Source of the DNA: an uncultured Bacillaceae bacterium
GTDB taxonomy: Bacteria; Bacillota; Bacilli; Bacillales; Caldibacillaceae
Length of the DNA: 64,000 nt
Reading direction: 5' to 3'
NCBI GenBank assembly: GCA_937951955.1
Contig: CALGAD010000112.1
Span: forward strand, 13,028-77,027
Position numbers and translations under genes: made by a program. Positions within the stretch are counted from its first letter, which is position 1. Each line of letters opens with the position of its first letter. The notes beneath the pieces were generated by a model that was not told the origin of the DNA, did not search any database, and saw only the letters and a program-made list of their open reading frames with translations. This document shows, one piece after another, positions 43,515 through 52,279 of this stretch.

Positions 43515-44477
43515 GTGAGCTTTTTGGAAATTATTGCATATATTTTCTATAACGCCCTCTATTTTGCAGCACCCATCATGTTAACGGGTATCGGTACGAC
43601 ATTTTCCGAACGTTCCGGTGTTACAAACATGGGGGTAGAAGGTGGCATGCAGGTCGGTGCTTTCACCGCCATCATTGCCAACCTCGCTCTTGCGGAAACT
43701 TTTGGCGGCTGGACCCCATGGGTTGCTATCTTAATTGCAAGTATTACCGGTTTACTGTTCTCCCTATTACTCGCAATTTTCTCGGTTACTTTCCGGGCGG
43801 ACCAGATTATCATCGGGACCGCGATGAACATGCTGGCTGCCGGTGGTACGGTCTTCCTTGTTAAGAAAATGTTCGAAGGAAGAGGTCAAACACCGATGAT
43901 TTCGGAAACAATTCACCGTTATAATATTCCGGTTTTACGAGAAATCCCGGTGATCGGACCGATTTTCTTTGAAAACGTCTATATCACATCGATCCTGGCT
44001 GTGGTCGTTGCCATTCTCGGCTGGGTTGTGATGTTTAAAACACCATTCGGTCTCCGGTTACGTTCCGTTGGGGAACACCCATTGGCAGCCGATACGATGG
44101 GTATTAAAGTTAACCGGATGCGCTATATCGCCGTTATGATCAGTGGTGTTCTATCCGGAATCGGTGGGGCCATTTTCGCCCAGACGATCACCCTCGATTA
44201 CAGCCATGCGACTATCAGTGGTCAGGGCTTTATGGCGATTGCGGCGATGATTTTCGGTAAGTGGAACCCGCTAGGTACGATGGGGGCGGCCATCTTCTTC
44301 GGTTTTGCCAACAGCTTGAGTGCCATCGGACCAAGCTTACCGGTAATCAAAGACATTCCGCAAGTTTACCTTTACATCTTGCCTTATGTCTTGACGATTT
44401 TAGCCGTTGCCGGATTTATCGGAAAATCCCAGGCTCCAAAAGCCTTGAACCGACCTTATGTTAAGGAAAACAAATAG
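43515..44477 (+). CDS. nupQ: Nucleoside ABC transporter permease
   Basis: The second permease, 320 residues, same family. TNMGVEGGMQVGAFTAII (about 37-54) is the counterpart of the motif in nupP, and VGEHPLAADTMGIKVNRMRY (about 191-210) is the EAA-like loop that contacts the ATPase. GTG 43515 starts one base after the nupP stop. The strong terminator at 44491 closes the operon. Confidence 0.94.
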   Translation: MSFLEIIAYIFYNALYFAAPIMLTGIGTTFSERSGVTNMGVEGGMQVGAFTAIIANLALAETFGGWTPWVAILIASITGLLFSLLLAIFSVTFRADQIIIGTAMNMLAAGGTVFLVKKMFEGRGQTPMISETIHRYNIPVLREIPVIGPIFFENVYITSILAVVVAILGWVVMFKTPFGLRLRSVGEHPLAADTMGIKVNRMRYIAVMISGVLSGIGGAIFAQTITLDYSHATISGQGFMAIAAMIFGKWNPLGTMGAAIFFGFANSLSAIGPSLPVIKDIPQVYLYILPYVLTILAVAGFIGKSQAPKALNRPYVKENK

Positions 44478-44490
44478 AATTTACTATAAG

Positions 44491-44519
44491 ACTTCCACCG
44501 TTTTGGTGGAAGTTTTTTT
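44491..44519 (+). terminator. Intrinsic terminator of the nup operon
   Basis: ACTTCCACC (44491-44499) pairs perfectly with GGTGGAAGT (44505-44513), followed by six T. Confidence 0.93.
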
Positions 44520-44590
44520 ATCTTCTTTTTATCCGGTTGCCATCATATACATCAAGGGGTACCGGATTATTCTGTCTTGTTTCCGAAAAC

Positions 44591-44620
44591 TTGCACGTTC
44601 ACAAATTTTACAGGTAAAAT
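44591..44620 (+). promoter_or_regulatory. Candidate sigma-A promoter of the ymfF-ymfH genes
   Basis: TTGCAC (44591-44596) and TAAAAT (44615-44620) are 18 nt apart, about 95 nt before the ymfF start and after the nup terminator. Confidence 0.55.
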
Positions 44621-44716
44621 AAGAGAGAAAGCTCATGAACGGTGCAATAATCCATTTATCTTTGCACATGATAAGGGAAGAGATCGTTTGCCTATACCGC
44701 ATTGAGGAGGATCTTT

Positions 44717-45991
44717 ATGGTAGTTGAAAGGGAAATAAAGGAAAAAAAGGGTGGAATTACCTTTCATTTCATCCCGACGAAAAAATTTAAGACGAATACC
44801 ATCATTTTAAAATTGAAAGCCCCTTTAGCCGAGGAAGATGCGACAAAGCGGGCTCTTTTGGCCAATGTCCTGCAGAGCGGAACGAAAAATTATCCGACGC
44901 GAACGAAATTGCGCGCCTTTTTAGACGATTTATACGGCGCCAGTTTCTCCATCGATTTGCAAAAAAAAGGCGAGTATCATATTATCAGCCTGACTCTTGA
45001 AGTTGCCAACGAAAAGTATCTTACGAATCCCGACCCGCTCATCGATCATGCCCTGCACTTCCTGCATGAAATTATTTTCAATCCTCTTACGACGTCAGAT
45101 TCCTTTGATGAAGCGATTGTAGAAAAAGAAAAACAAATGCTGAAACAGCGCATTCAGGCGATCTACGATGATAAAATGCGCTATGCCAACATGCGCCTGA
45201 TTGAAGAAATGTGTCAAGATGAGCCGTATCGGATTCCGGTGAACGGCATACTGGAAGATGTGGACGCCATATCGGCGCAATCGCTATATTCCTACTACGA
45301 GCGCGTTGTAGCCGAAGATGAAATCGATCTCTATATTATCGGGGATATCAATACGGATGAAGTGCTTGCCCGCTGTGAAAAGGAATTCCCATTTGCCGAA
45401 CGAATGCCGAAAGTGATCGAACCTGTGGCAGTCGCGCGCAAGGAAGCGGAAAATGTTGTCGTCGAGAAGCAGGATGTCGCCCAGGGGAAATTGAATATCG
45501 GGTTCCGGACGAATACACGCTACGGTGATGCCGATTACTTTGCCCTGCAGTTGTTTAACGGCCTGTTCGGCGGTTTTCCCCATTCGAAATTGTTCATGAA
45601 TGTCCGGGAAAAGGCGAGCCTCGCGTATTATGCGGCAAGTCGCCTCGAGAGTCATAAAGGATTGTTGCTCGTCATGACGGGTATTGAAACGAAAAATTAC
45701 GAAAAGGCGCTGGCGATCATCAAAGAGCAGCTGGAAGCGATGAAACAGGGTGATTTTACCGATAGAGAAATCGAACAGACGAAAGCTGTGATCCAGAATC
45801 AAATGCTCGAGACCCTCGATACGTCCCGGGGTTTGACGGAAGTGTTGTATCACAATGTCATCAGTAAAACGAATATTACCGATGATATGTGGATTGAAGG
45901 GATTAACAACACGACGAAAGAAGATATCGTTCAGGTCGCGCAAAAAATCGATCTGGATACGGTGTACTTTTTATCGGGAATGGAGGCGTGA
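44717..45991 (+). CDS. ymfF: M16-family protein YmfF, probably catalytically inactive
   Basis: The 424-residue protein has the fold of M16 peptidases, but its N-terminal domain lacks the HxxEH zinc motif: the segment at about residues 38-60 reads LANVLQSGTKNYPTR instead. It has REKASLAYYAASRLE (about 302-316) in the second domain, like active members. It is followed 3 nt later by ymfH, which keeps the motif; such pairs act as heterodimers in other bacteria and mitochondria, so YmfF is likely the partner subunit. ATG 44717 follows TTGAGGAGGATCTTT. Confidence 0.9.
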   Translation: MVVEREIKEKKGGITFHFIPTKKFKTNTIILKLKAPLAEEDATKRALLANVLQSGTKNYPTRTKLRAFLDDLYGASFSIDLQKKGEYHIISLTLEVANEKYLTNPDPLIDHALHFLHEIIFNPLTTSDSFDEAIVEKEKQMLKQRIQAIYDDKMRYANMRLIEEMCQDEPYRIPVNGILEDVDAISAQSLYSYYERVVAEDEIDLYIIGDINTDEVLARCEKEFPFAERMPKVIEPVAVARKEAENVVVEKQDVAQGKLNIGFRTNTRYGDADYFALQLFNGLFGGFPHSKLFMNVREKASLAYYAASRLESHKGLLLVMTGIETKNYEKALAIIKEQLEAMKQGDFTDREIEQTKAVIQNQMLETLDTSRGLTEVLYHNVISKTNITDDMWIEGINNTTKEDIVQVAQKIDLDTVYFLSGMEA

Positions 45992-45994
45992 TCG

Positions 45995-47284
45995 TTGGAA
46001 AAAATTGAAATTCGACAGTTACAGGAAGAGTTGTATTATGAACAATTGCCCAATGGGCTCGATGTATACATTTTACCGAAAGCGGGTTTCCATAAAACGT
46101 ACGTGACGTTTACGACGAAATACGGTTCCATAGATAATGAGTTTGTTCCTCAAGGTGCAACAGAATTCAAAAAAGTACCGGACGGGATCGCCCATTTTCT
46201 CGAACATAAGTTGTTTGAAAAAGAAGACGGCGATGTGTTCCAGCAATTCAGTCAACAAGGGGCATCAGCGAATGCCTTCACATCGTTTACCCGCACGGCC
46301 TATTTGTTTTCCGCCACGAAAAATGTGGAAGAAAACTTGAAGACGCTCATCGATATGGTACAAACCCCTTATTTTTCGGAAAAAACCGTGGAGAAGGAAA
46401 AGGGGATTATCGGTCAGGAAATTCAAATGTACAACGACAACCCGGATTGGCGGTTATACTTTGGAACGATTGAAAATATGTATCACTACCATCCGGTGAA
46501 AATCGATATCGCGGGAACGATCGAGTCGATCGCGCAAATTACGGAAAAGTTGCTGTATGAATGCTATCACACCTTTTATCACCCGAGCAATATGTTGCTT
46601 TTTATTTGCGGACCCGTGGATGTGGAGAACATGATCGAATTGATCCGGAACGATCAGGAGGAAAGAGGATTTACGAAACAGCCGGAAATCAAGCGCCGGG
46701 TGGTCGATGAACCGCTGTCCGTTCATAAGAAAGAAAATGTTTTAAAAATGAATGTGAAAACACCGAAATGTATGGTCGGGGTGAAGAGCCACCTCACCGG
46801 AAAACAGGGCGAGGAATTGCTGAAAACCGAATTATCGTTACAATTATTACTGGATATGTTATTTAGTTTGAGCTCCGATCATTATCAAGAATTGTACGAT
46901 TCGGGATATATTGATGAGACGTTTTCTTACGATTTCACGCAGGAAGAAACGTATGGCTTCGCCTTGATCGGCGGCGATACCCAGCATCCGGATGAACTGG
47001 CAAACGCCATCAAGGAAATCTTGTTAAAAGCGAAAAACGGTGAAAATATAACCGCGGAACAGTTGGAACGGATGAAAAGAAAGAAAATCGGTTACTATTT
47101 GCGGGCCTTTAATTCACCGGAATTCATTGCCAACCAGTTTACCCGCTATGCATTCAACGAGATGAATTTATTCCAGGTCGTTCCGGTGCTCGAGACGATC
47201 ACATTCGAGGATGTCGCCAATCTTGCGGATGAATTTGTCGATCCGGAGCGGATAACGGTCTGCAAAGTTTTACCGAAAGCATAA
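45995..47284 (+). CDS. ymfH: M16-family zinc peptidase YmfH
   Basis: This 429-residue protein carries the intact motif HFLEHKLFEKEDGDVFQQF (about 67-85) with downstream Glu (GQEIQMYNDNPDW, about 138-150), so it should be an active zinc peptidase. Start is TTG 45995, preceded by TGGAGG with 8 nt spacing. It is co-transcribed with ymfF. In B. subtilis the pair lies near the same genes; a link to peptide processing (for example at the cell surface) has been suggested but the substrate here cannot be read from sequence. Confidence 0.92.
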   Translation: MEKIEIRQLQEELYYEQLPNGLDVYILPKAGFHKTYVTFTTKYGSIDNEFVPQGATEFKKVPDGIAHFLEHKLFEKEDGDVFQQFSQQGASANAFTSFTRTAYLFSATKNVEENLKTLIDMVQTPYFSEKTVEKEKGIIGQEIQMYNDNPDWRLYFGTIENMYHYHPVKIDIAGTIESIAQITEKLLYECYHTFYHPSNMLLFICGPVDVENMIELIRNDQEERGFTKQPEIKRRVVDEPLSVHKKENVLKMNVKTPKCMVGVKSHLTGKQGEELLKTELSLQLLLDMLFSLSSDHYQELYDSGYIDETFSYDFTQEETYGFALIGGDTQHPDELANAIKEILLKAKNGENITAEQLERMKRKKIGYYLRAFNSPEFIANQFTRYAFNEMNLFQVVPVLETITFEDVANLADEFVDPERITVCKVLPKA

Positions 47285-47348
47285 AATTTCCATGATTTTC
47301 GTTTCAACCCCGTCACCCGTGTTGAAGATTTAATGTGTTGCAATCAGC

Positions 47349-47393
47349 CCGAGTGATTGTAAACAACGCCTGTTTATGTCACTCGGTTGTTTT
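47349..47393 (+). terminator. Intrinsic terminator after ymfH
   Basis: CCGAGTGA (47349-47356) pairs with TCACTCGG (47379-47386), with inner TAAACA (47360-47365)/TGTTTA (47371-47376), followed by TTGTTTT. Confidence 0.8.
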
Positions 47394-47427
47394 ATGTTTA
47401 ATTTTGTAAAGAGGTGGAGTTGTTTTG

Positions 47428-48156
47428 GTGAAAGAAGCGATTTTAATCACGGGAGCTAGCGGCGATATCGGTCAGGCGATCGCGAAAACGCTGGCGCGCG
47501 CCGGCTACTCACTTTATCTGCACTACCATAAAAATAAAGAAACGATTGCAGGCTTAATTGAAGAGTTCGAGACAAAAAATTTAGGCGGCGAATACATTCC
47601 GATTCAGGCCGATTTGCGAAAGAAAGAAGATGTCATGCGTTTGTGCCAGGAGATTTATCAAATCGATGGGATCATTCACAATAGCGGTGTGAGCGTGACG
47701 AAACTATTAACCCAGATGATCGATGAAGAAATCGAAGAGTTGATGGCCGTTCACGTCACAAGCCCGATGCTCATCACGAAAACCTTGTTGCCGAAGATAA
47801 TCAGGCAAAAACGCGGGAATATCATTTTTATCTCCTCGATCTGGGGCCAAACCGGGGCATCGTGCGAAACGGTTTACTCAGCTGCTAAAGGAGCCCAGAT
47901 TGCTTTTGCGAAAGCATTAAGTAAGGAACTGGCGCCGAGCCGGATCCGGGTCAATTGCGTTGCCCCGGGAAGCATCCGCACGAAAATGTTAAACCATCTG
48001 GATGAAAATGAACTGGAAGAAATCATTACCGATATTCCCCTCGGCCGCCTCGGAACGCCGGAAGATGTGGCGCAAGCGGTTCAATTTCTGTTATCAGAAA
48101 ATGCGAGCTACATCACGGGACAGGTTTTAGGTGTCAATGGTGGCTGGTATATGTAA
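47428..48156 (+). CDS. ymfI: Short-chain dehydrogenase/reductase YmfI
   Basis: A 242-residue SDR enzyme with TGASGDIGQAIAKTLA (nucleotide loop, about 8-23), NSGV (about 86), and the Ser/Tyr/Lys catalytic set in FISSIWGQ (about 137) and YSAAKGAQ (about 150). It resembles 3-oxoacyl-ACP reductases (FabG-like), but the true substrate is not known. I use GTG 47428, 8 nt after GAGGTGGAG; TTG 47425 directly before is possible. In B. subtilis ymfJ (DUF3243) follows; I do not see it here. Confidence 0.92.
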   Translation: MKEAILITGASGDIGQAIAKTLARAGYSLYLHYHKNKETIAGLIEEFETKNLGGEYIPIQADLRKKEDVMRLCQEIYQIDGIIHNSGVSVTKLLTQMIDEEIEELMAVHVTSPMLITKTLLPKIIRQKRGNIIFISSIWGQTGASCETVYSAAKGAQIAFAKALSKELAPSRIRVNCVAPGSIRTKMLNHLDENELEEIITDIPLGRLGTPEDVAQAVQFLLSENASYITGQVLGVNGGWYM

Positions 48157-48502
48157 TCCCGCCAAAAACTGGCAAGTTTTTCGTATATTTCACCTGAGGC
48201 GTCCAACAATAAAGATAAAAGGGAAACATTGTAAAAATTTGTTAATAACATTGTTATACACTTGTTGTGGACATTAATTCGAACAAGTGAGACAATCCGT
48301 TCAGCGGCGTATTTCGTATTATGAACTTATTTTCACAAAATATATTTTCCTTCCGAATAATTGCTAGAAAACCTTTAATAGTGGAGGAAAATCATATATT
48401 ATATAATGAGAGAAGAGTGAATACATAAGCAACGAGACAATGACAGATTTTCACACCCCAGATTCACTTTTTTTAAAAAATGATTGTGAAGGGGAATTGG
48501 CA
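48157..48502 (+). other. Intergenic region between ymfI and ymfK
   Basis: No gene is visible. The region has a weak AAAAACT/AGTTTTT hairpin (48164-48181) after ymfI, a perfect 8-bp inverted repeat CACTTGTT (48259-48266)/AACAAGTG (48282-48289), and a perfect TATAAT at 48402-48407 that may be the -10 for ymfK. An ATG at 48440 would extend ymfK by 21 residues but lacks a ribosome binding site. Confidence 0.5.
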
Positions 48503-49294
48503 TTGTCCAGGCTGGATCAGAAAAAAGAATGGTATTTAGAATATGAGATTTTGATTAACCGTCCAGGTTTGTTGGGAGATATTTCATCCTTGTTAGGGAT
48601 GCTTTCCATAAATATCGTCACGATCAACGGGATCGACCGCGGTCGCAGGGGACTCTTGATTCTGGCGAATAACGATTATCAAATCGCCCGCCTTGAGTCG
48701 ATTTTGCGGCAAATGGAAACGATTCGCCTCCTCAAACTCCGGGAGCCGGAGCTGAGGGACAGGATTGCGGTGAGACACGGACGGTACATTCAAAGGGATA
48801 AAGGAGACCGGAAGACGATCCGGTTCGTCCGGGATGAAATAGGTTTATTGGTTGATTTTATGAGTGAAATTTTTAAACGAGATGAACCTTCTGTCATCGG
48901 TATACGGGGGATGCCCCGTGTCGGCAAATCGGAATCGATCGTTGCCGCCAGTGTTTCGGCCAATAAGAAATGGCTGTTCATCTCGTCGACATTATTAAAG
49001 CAAACGCTGCGGGAAAATCTGTTTCGCGATGAATACAACAACGATAATATATACATCATCGATGGCGCCGTATCGGCGAAAAGCCTCAATGAAAGACACT
49101 GGGCACTCATTCGCGAAATCATGAATTTGCCCGTCACGAAAGTCATCGAACATCCGGATTTATTTGTCCATGCATTCAATTATTCATGGGACGATTTCGA
49201 TTACATCATTGAATTAAGACATGATGAAGCTGAAGAAATACGGTACGATACGAATTTATTAAGCGGATCAGATTTTGATGGATATGATTTTTAA
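48503..49294 (+). CDS. ymfK: YmfK-like protein (DUF3388) with ACT-like N-terminus
   Basis: The protein has an N-terminal ACT-like domain (EYEILINRPGLLGDISSLLG, about 13-32, and NIVTINGIDRGRRGLLIL) and a C-terminal domain with a possible P-loop, GIRGMPRVGKSESIVAA (about 133-149). It matches YmfK of B. subtilis by sequence and by place before rodZ. Function is unknown; the ACT-plus-P-loop design suggests ligand-regulated binding. I choose TTG 48503 (263 residues), with AAGGGGA 7 nt before it; ATG 48440 is the longer option. Confidence 0.85.
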   Translation: MSRLDQKKEWYLEYEILINRPGLLGDISSLLGMLSINIVTINGIDRGRRGLLILANNDYQIARLESILRQMETIRLLKLREPELRDRIAVRHGRYIQRDKGDRKTIRFVRDEIGLLVDFMSEIFKRDEPSVIGIRGMPRVGKSESIVAASVSANKKWLFISSTLLKQTLRENLFRDEYNNDNIYIIDGAVSAKSLNERHWALIREIMNLPVTKVIEHPDLFVHAFNYSWDDFDYIIELRHDEAEEIRYDTNLLSGSDFDGYDF

Positions 49295-49312
49295 AATGGC
49301 AGGTGTTTTTCA

Positions 49313-50197
49313 GTGTCGGAACTAGGCAACAGACTACGTGAAGCAAGAGAAGAAAAAGGGTTAACCCTGGACGATTTAGAGGAAATGACGAAAATTCAAA
49401 AGCGCTACTTGAAGGGGATTGAAGAAGGAAATTACGATTTGATCCCTGGCAAATTTTATGTCCGCGCCTTCATCAAACAATATGCGGAAACGGTCGGCCT
49501 TGATGCAGATTTAGTCTTTGAAGAATACCGTTCAGAAATTCCTTCTGTTTATGATGAAGACCTGCCAGAGGCCATTAGCCGGACGCAAGCGCGCAGACAG
49601 GTCAGTCGCGGTGCGTCTCGCTTTTTCGAAGTCCTTCCGAAAATCATCCTCGCCGTCTTTATCGTCGGTGCGGTTGTCCTGCTCTGGTATTTCGTCCAGA
49701 AGGGCGTTGAAAATCAGGCGGGAGAAGCGGTGAATGAAGCGAGGGGAGAAGAAATCAATGTCCACCAGTCGGGTGAACTCCCCGCCGCTGATGAAAATGA
49801 GGATGCCGGGGAAGATGAAGCGACCGCTGAAGAAAATGAGTCAGCAGAAGAACCCGGAGATGAAGCGGGTCAGCAAATTCATTTTGTATCCGAAGAAAAT
49901 AACCGTGAGATTTATGAACTCGTGAATGCGGATCAGTTTCTGCTAAAACTTGCTGTTGTTGATGGGGGTACGAGCTGGGTGTCCGTCAGGGGCAGTGATG
50001 GCAAAGAGATTCAGCAGGCTACCCTCAATATCAATAATCCGGAGCTGGAACTTGATGTCAGTGATCAAGAATTTGTCGATATCCGCATGGGGTATTCACC
50101 GGCAACGGAAATTTTTGTGAACGAAGAAAAACTGGAATTTGAACCGACGAACGATGTGAAAAATATCCGGATACAATTTACCCAATCGGAAGAATAG
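49313..50197 (+). CDS. rodZ: RodZ-like cell-shape protein (YmfM)
   Basis: RodZ links the MreB cytoskeleton to the membrane-bound cell wall machinery. The 294-residue protein has a cytoplasmic Xre-type helix-turn-helix (about 1-68, LREAREEKGLTLDDLEEMTK), one membrane helix (about 105-128), an acidic Glu/Asp/Ala-rich extracytoplasmic linker (about 145-185), and a C-terminal DUF4115 beta domain (about 195-290). Start is GTG 49313 after GGCAGGTGTTTTTCA. It is followed by pgsA, as in B. subtilis. Confidence 0.93.
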   Translation: MSELGNRLREAREEKGLTLDDLEEMTKIQKRYLKGIEEGNYDLIPGKFYVRAFIKQYAETVGLDADLVFEEYRSEIPSVYDEDLPEAISRTQARRQVSRGASRFFEVLPKIILAVFIVGAVVLLWYFVQKGVENQAGEAVNEARGEEINVHQSGELPAADENEDAGEDEATAEENESAEEPGDEAGQQIHFVSEENNREIYELVNADQFLLKLAVVDGGTSWVSVRGSDGKEIQQATLNINNPELELDVSDQEFVDIRMGYSPATEIFVNEEKLEFEPTNDVKNIRIQFTQSEE

Positions 50198-50222
50198 CCT
50201 TCTCTGGCTATTCTTCTTTCTT
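50191..50222 (+). terminator. Intrinsic terminator after rodZ
   Basis: AGAATAGCC (50191-50199) pairs with GGCTATTCT (50206-50214), followed by TCTTTCTT. The stem includes the rodZ stop codon. Confidence 0.75.
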
Positions 50223-50236
50223 AACGGTAAATTTTC

Positions 50237-50245
50237 TGGTATAAT
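50237..50245 (+). promoter_or_regulatory. Extended -10 promoter of pgsA
   Basis: TGG followed by a perfect TATAAT (50237-50245); TTTCTT (50217-50222) lies 17 nt upstream as a weak -35. pgsA begins 63 nt downstream. Confidence 0.65.
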
Positions 50246-50307
50246 TTTCCCGTATCTGGTGAAAAACCAGTGCAACTAACTATTGGAATAATTTTGGAGG
50301 TTTGACC

Positions 50308-50883
50308 GTGAATTTACCGAATCGAATTACATTAGCACGTGTTTGCATGATACCGATCTTTGTCCTTTTTATGCTCTGGGATTTTGGGACAAATTTGCAA
50401 TTTGGCAATGTTTCGATGCCGTTATCGCAAATGATCGCGACGATTATTTTTGTCATCGCGGCATCGACAGACTGGATTGACGGCCACTTTGCAAGAAAAT
50501 ATAATTTGGTGACGAACTTCGGGAAGTTTTTAGACCCGTTAGCCGATAAAATGCTCGTCATTTCCGCGTTAATCATTTTAACGGAAATGAATCTCGCTCC
50601 TTCATGGATTGTCATCATTATCATTGCCCGGGAATTTGCCGTAACGGGCTTGCGGCTTGTTCTTGCGGATTCCGGAGAAGTCGTGGCGGCGAACATGCTC
50701 GGAAAAATCAAAACGTGGACGCAGATGATTGCCGTGATTGCGCTTCTTTTGGAAAATGTACCATTTAATTTTATTCATTTTCCTTTTGCCGATATCGCCC
50801 TGTATATTGCGGCATTTTTCACACTCTGGTCAGGAATCGATTATTTTGTCAAAAACAAACATGCTTTTAGCGATTCCAAATAA
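50308..50883 (+). CDS. pgsA: Phosphatidylglycerophosphate synthase
   Basis: PgsA joins glycerol-3-phosphate to CDP-diacylglycerol (made by cdsA, 8374), the committed step to phosphatidylglycerol. The 191-residue membrane protein has the CDP-alcohol phosphotransferase motif with all Asp residues: DGHFARKYNLVTNFGKFLDP (about 57-76) followed by LADK. GTG 50308 is chosen, 7 nt after GGAGG; the TTG 6 nt before it is too close. Confidence 0.97.
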   Translation: MNLPNRITLARVCMIPIFVLFMLWDFGTNLQFGNVSMPLSQMIATIIFVIAASTDWIDGHFARKYNLVTNFGKFLDPLADKMLVISALIILTEMNLAPSWIVIIIIAREFAVTGLRLVLADSGEVVAANMLGKIKTWTQMIAVIALLLENVPFNFIHFPFADIALYIAAFFTLWSGIDYFVKNKHAFSDSK

Positions 50884-50905
50884 TATTTCTTAAAAGTTGT
50901 TTTAC

Positions 50906-50931
50906 AGGTAAGCGCTGCTTGCCTTTTTTAT
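50906..50931 (+). terminator. Intrinsic terminator after pgsA
   Basis: AGGTAAGC (50906-50913) pairs, with one G-T, with GCTTGCCT (50917-50924), followed by TTTTTATT. Confidence 0.8.
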
Positions 50932-50972
50932 TATGATAAACAAAGGGGATATTCCGGAAAGAGGTGGAAGCG

Positions 50973-52214
50973 TTGAACGCAGAAATTATCGCCGTGGGAT
51001 CCGAGCTGTTGCTCGGGCAGATCACGAATACGAATGCCCGTTTCCTGTCAGAAGAACTGGCTAAAATCGGCATCAATGTGTATTACCATACGGTCGTCGG
51101 GGATAACCCAGGCCGGCTAAAAAAGGCCATTGAGACGGCTCAGTCCCGGGCAGATCTCATTGTTTTTAGCGGGGGACTCGGTCCGACAAAGGATGATTTA
51201 ACGAAAGAAATGATCGCGAAAACCTTAGGTGTCGGTCTCGTTAAAGACGAGCAGGCGATGCAATTGATCGAGCAGTTTTTCCGGAAGCGCAGCATGCCGA
51301 TGACACCGAATAACCGAAAACAGGCGAATGTTTTAGCGGGATCGACCGTGCTACCGAATGACACGGGATTAGCACCCGGTATGGCTTTGAAAAAAGATGG
51401 CAAGATTTATATGCTTTTCCCCGGGCCGCCGAGCGAGTTGGAACCGATGTTTGTCCGCTACGGTAGACCGTATTTGCTGAATGAGTTGAATAAAGTGGAG
51501 AAAATCGAATCAAGAGTGCTCCGGTTTTTCGGAATCGGCGAGGCGGTGTTGGAAACGGAGCTCGAAGATTTGATCGACAGGCAAACGAATCCGACGATCG
51601 CACCGCTTGCGGGCGATGGTGATGTCACGGTGCGGCTCACGGCAAAAGAAGATTCCGATAAAAAGCGGAAAGAGATGCTCGATGCGCTGGAGAAGGAAAT
51701 ATTACAGCGGGTCGGTTCTTACTTTTACGGGTACGATGATACGAATATCATGCAGGAACTAGCCCGTCTTCTCAAGGAAAAAAACTTGACGATCGCCGTG
51801 GCGGAAAGTTTGACCGGCGGTCTTTTCCAGGAAAAGGCGACGGCTATCCCCGGTGCCAGCCAGTGGTTTAAAGGCGGCATCGTTTCCTATACAAATGATG
51901 TGAAAATCAATGTGTTAAAAGTAAAAGAAGAAACGATAAATAGCGATGGAGCAGTTAGCGATACGTGCGCGACAGAAATGGCGAAAAATGTGAAGACATT
52001 GCTCGGTGCGGATATCGGCATCAGTTTTACCGGTGTTGCCGGTCCGGACCCGTCAGAAGGAAAGGAACCGGGAACGGTGTATTGCGGAATCGCCGCAGGT
52101 AAAGAGCCGCCGAAAAGTTTCCTGTTTAAACTGGCGGGAAATCGAGAGGCGATCCGCCGCCGGGCCGTGAATCACGGCGCCTGGCTCGCGTTAAAGGAAG
52201 TTCGTCATATGTAA
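50973..52214 (+). CDS. cinA: CinA-family competence/damage-inducible protein
   Basis: The 413-residue protein has an N-terminal molybdopterin-binding-like (COG1058, pyrophosphatase) domain with IIAVGSELLLGQITNTNARF (about 5-24) and FSGGLGPTKDD, and a C-terminal CinA/nicotinamide-nucleotide amidase domain (about 265-410) with AVAESLTGGLF and FTGVAGPDPSEG. Likely roles are repair of pyridine nucleotides and transformation. Start TTG 50973, 6 nt after AAAGAGGTGG; GTG 50964 overlaps that site. In B. subtilis recA comes next; here it does not. Confidence 0.95.
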   Translation: MNAEIIAVGSELLLGQITNTNARFLSEELAKIGINVYYHTVVGDNPGRLKKAIETAQSRADLIVFSGGLGPTKDDLTKEMIAKTLGVGLVKDEQAMQLIEQFFRKRSMPMTPNNRKQANVLAGSTVLPNDTGLAPGMALKKDGKIYMLFPGPPSELEPMFVRYGRPYLLNELNKVEKIESRVLRFFGIGEAVLETELEDLIDRQTNPTIAPLAGDGDVTVRLTAKEDSDKKRKEMLDALEKEILQRVGSYFYGYDDTNIMQELARLLKEKNLTIAVAESLTGGLFQEKATAIPGASQWFKGGIVSYTNDVKINVLKVKEETINSDGAVSDTCATEMAKNVKTLLGADIGISFTGVAGPDPSEGKEPGTVYCGIAAGKEPPKSFLFKLAGNREAIRRRAVNHGAWLALKEVRHM

Positions 52215-52223
52215 AACAATTCG

Positions 52224-52252
52224 ACGTTCCGATGGTTTCGGAACGTTTTTTA
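52224..52252 (+). terminator. Intrinsic terminator after cinA
   Basis: ACGTTCCG (52224-52231) pairs perfectly with CGGAACGT (52239-52246), followed by TTTTTAT. Confidence 0.88.
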
Positions 52253-52279
52253 TCATCAGGAAAGGTGGAAGTGAACGAT

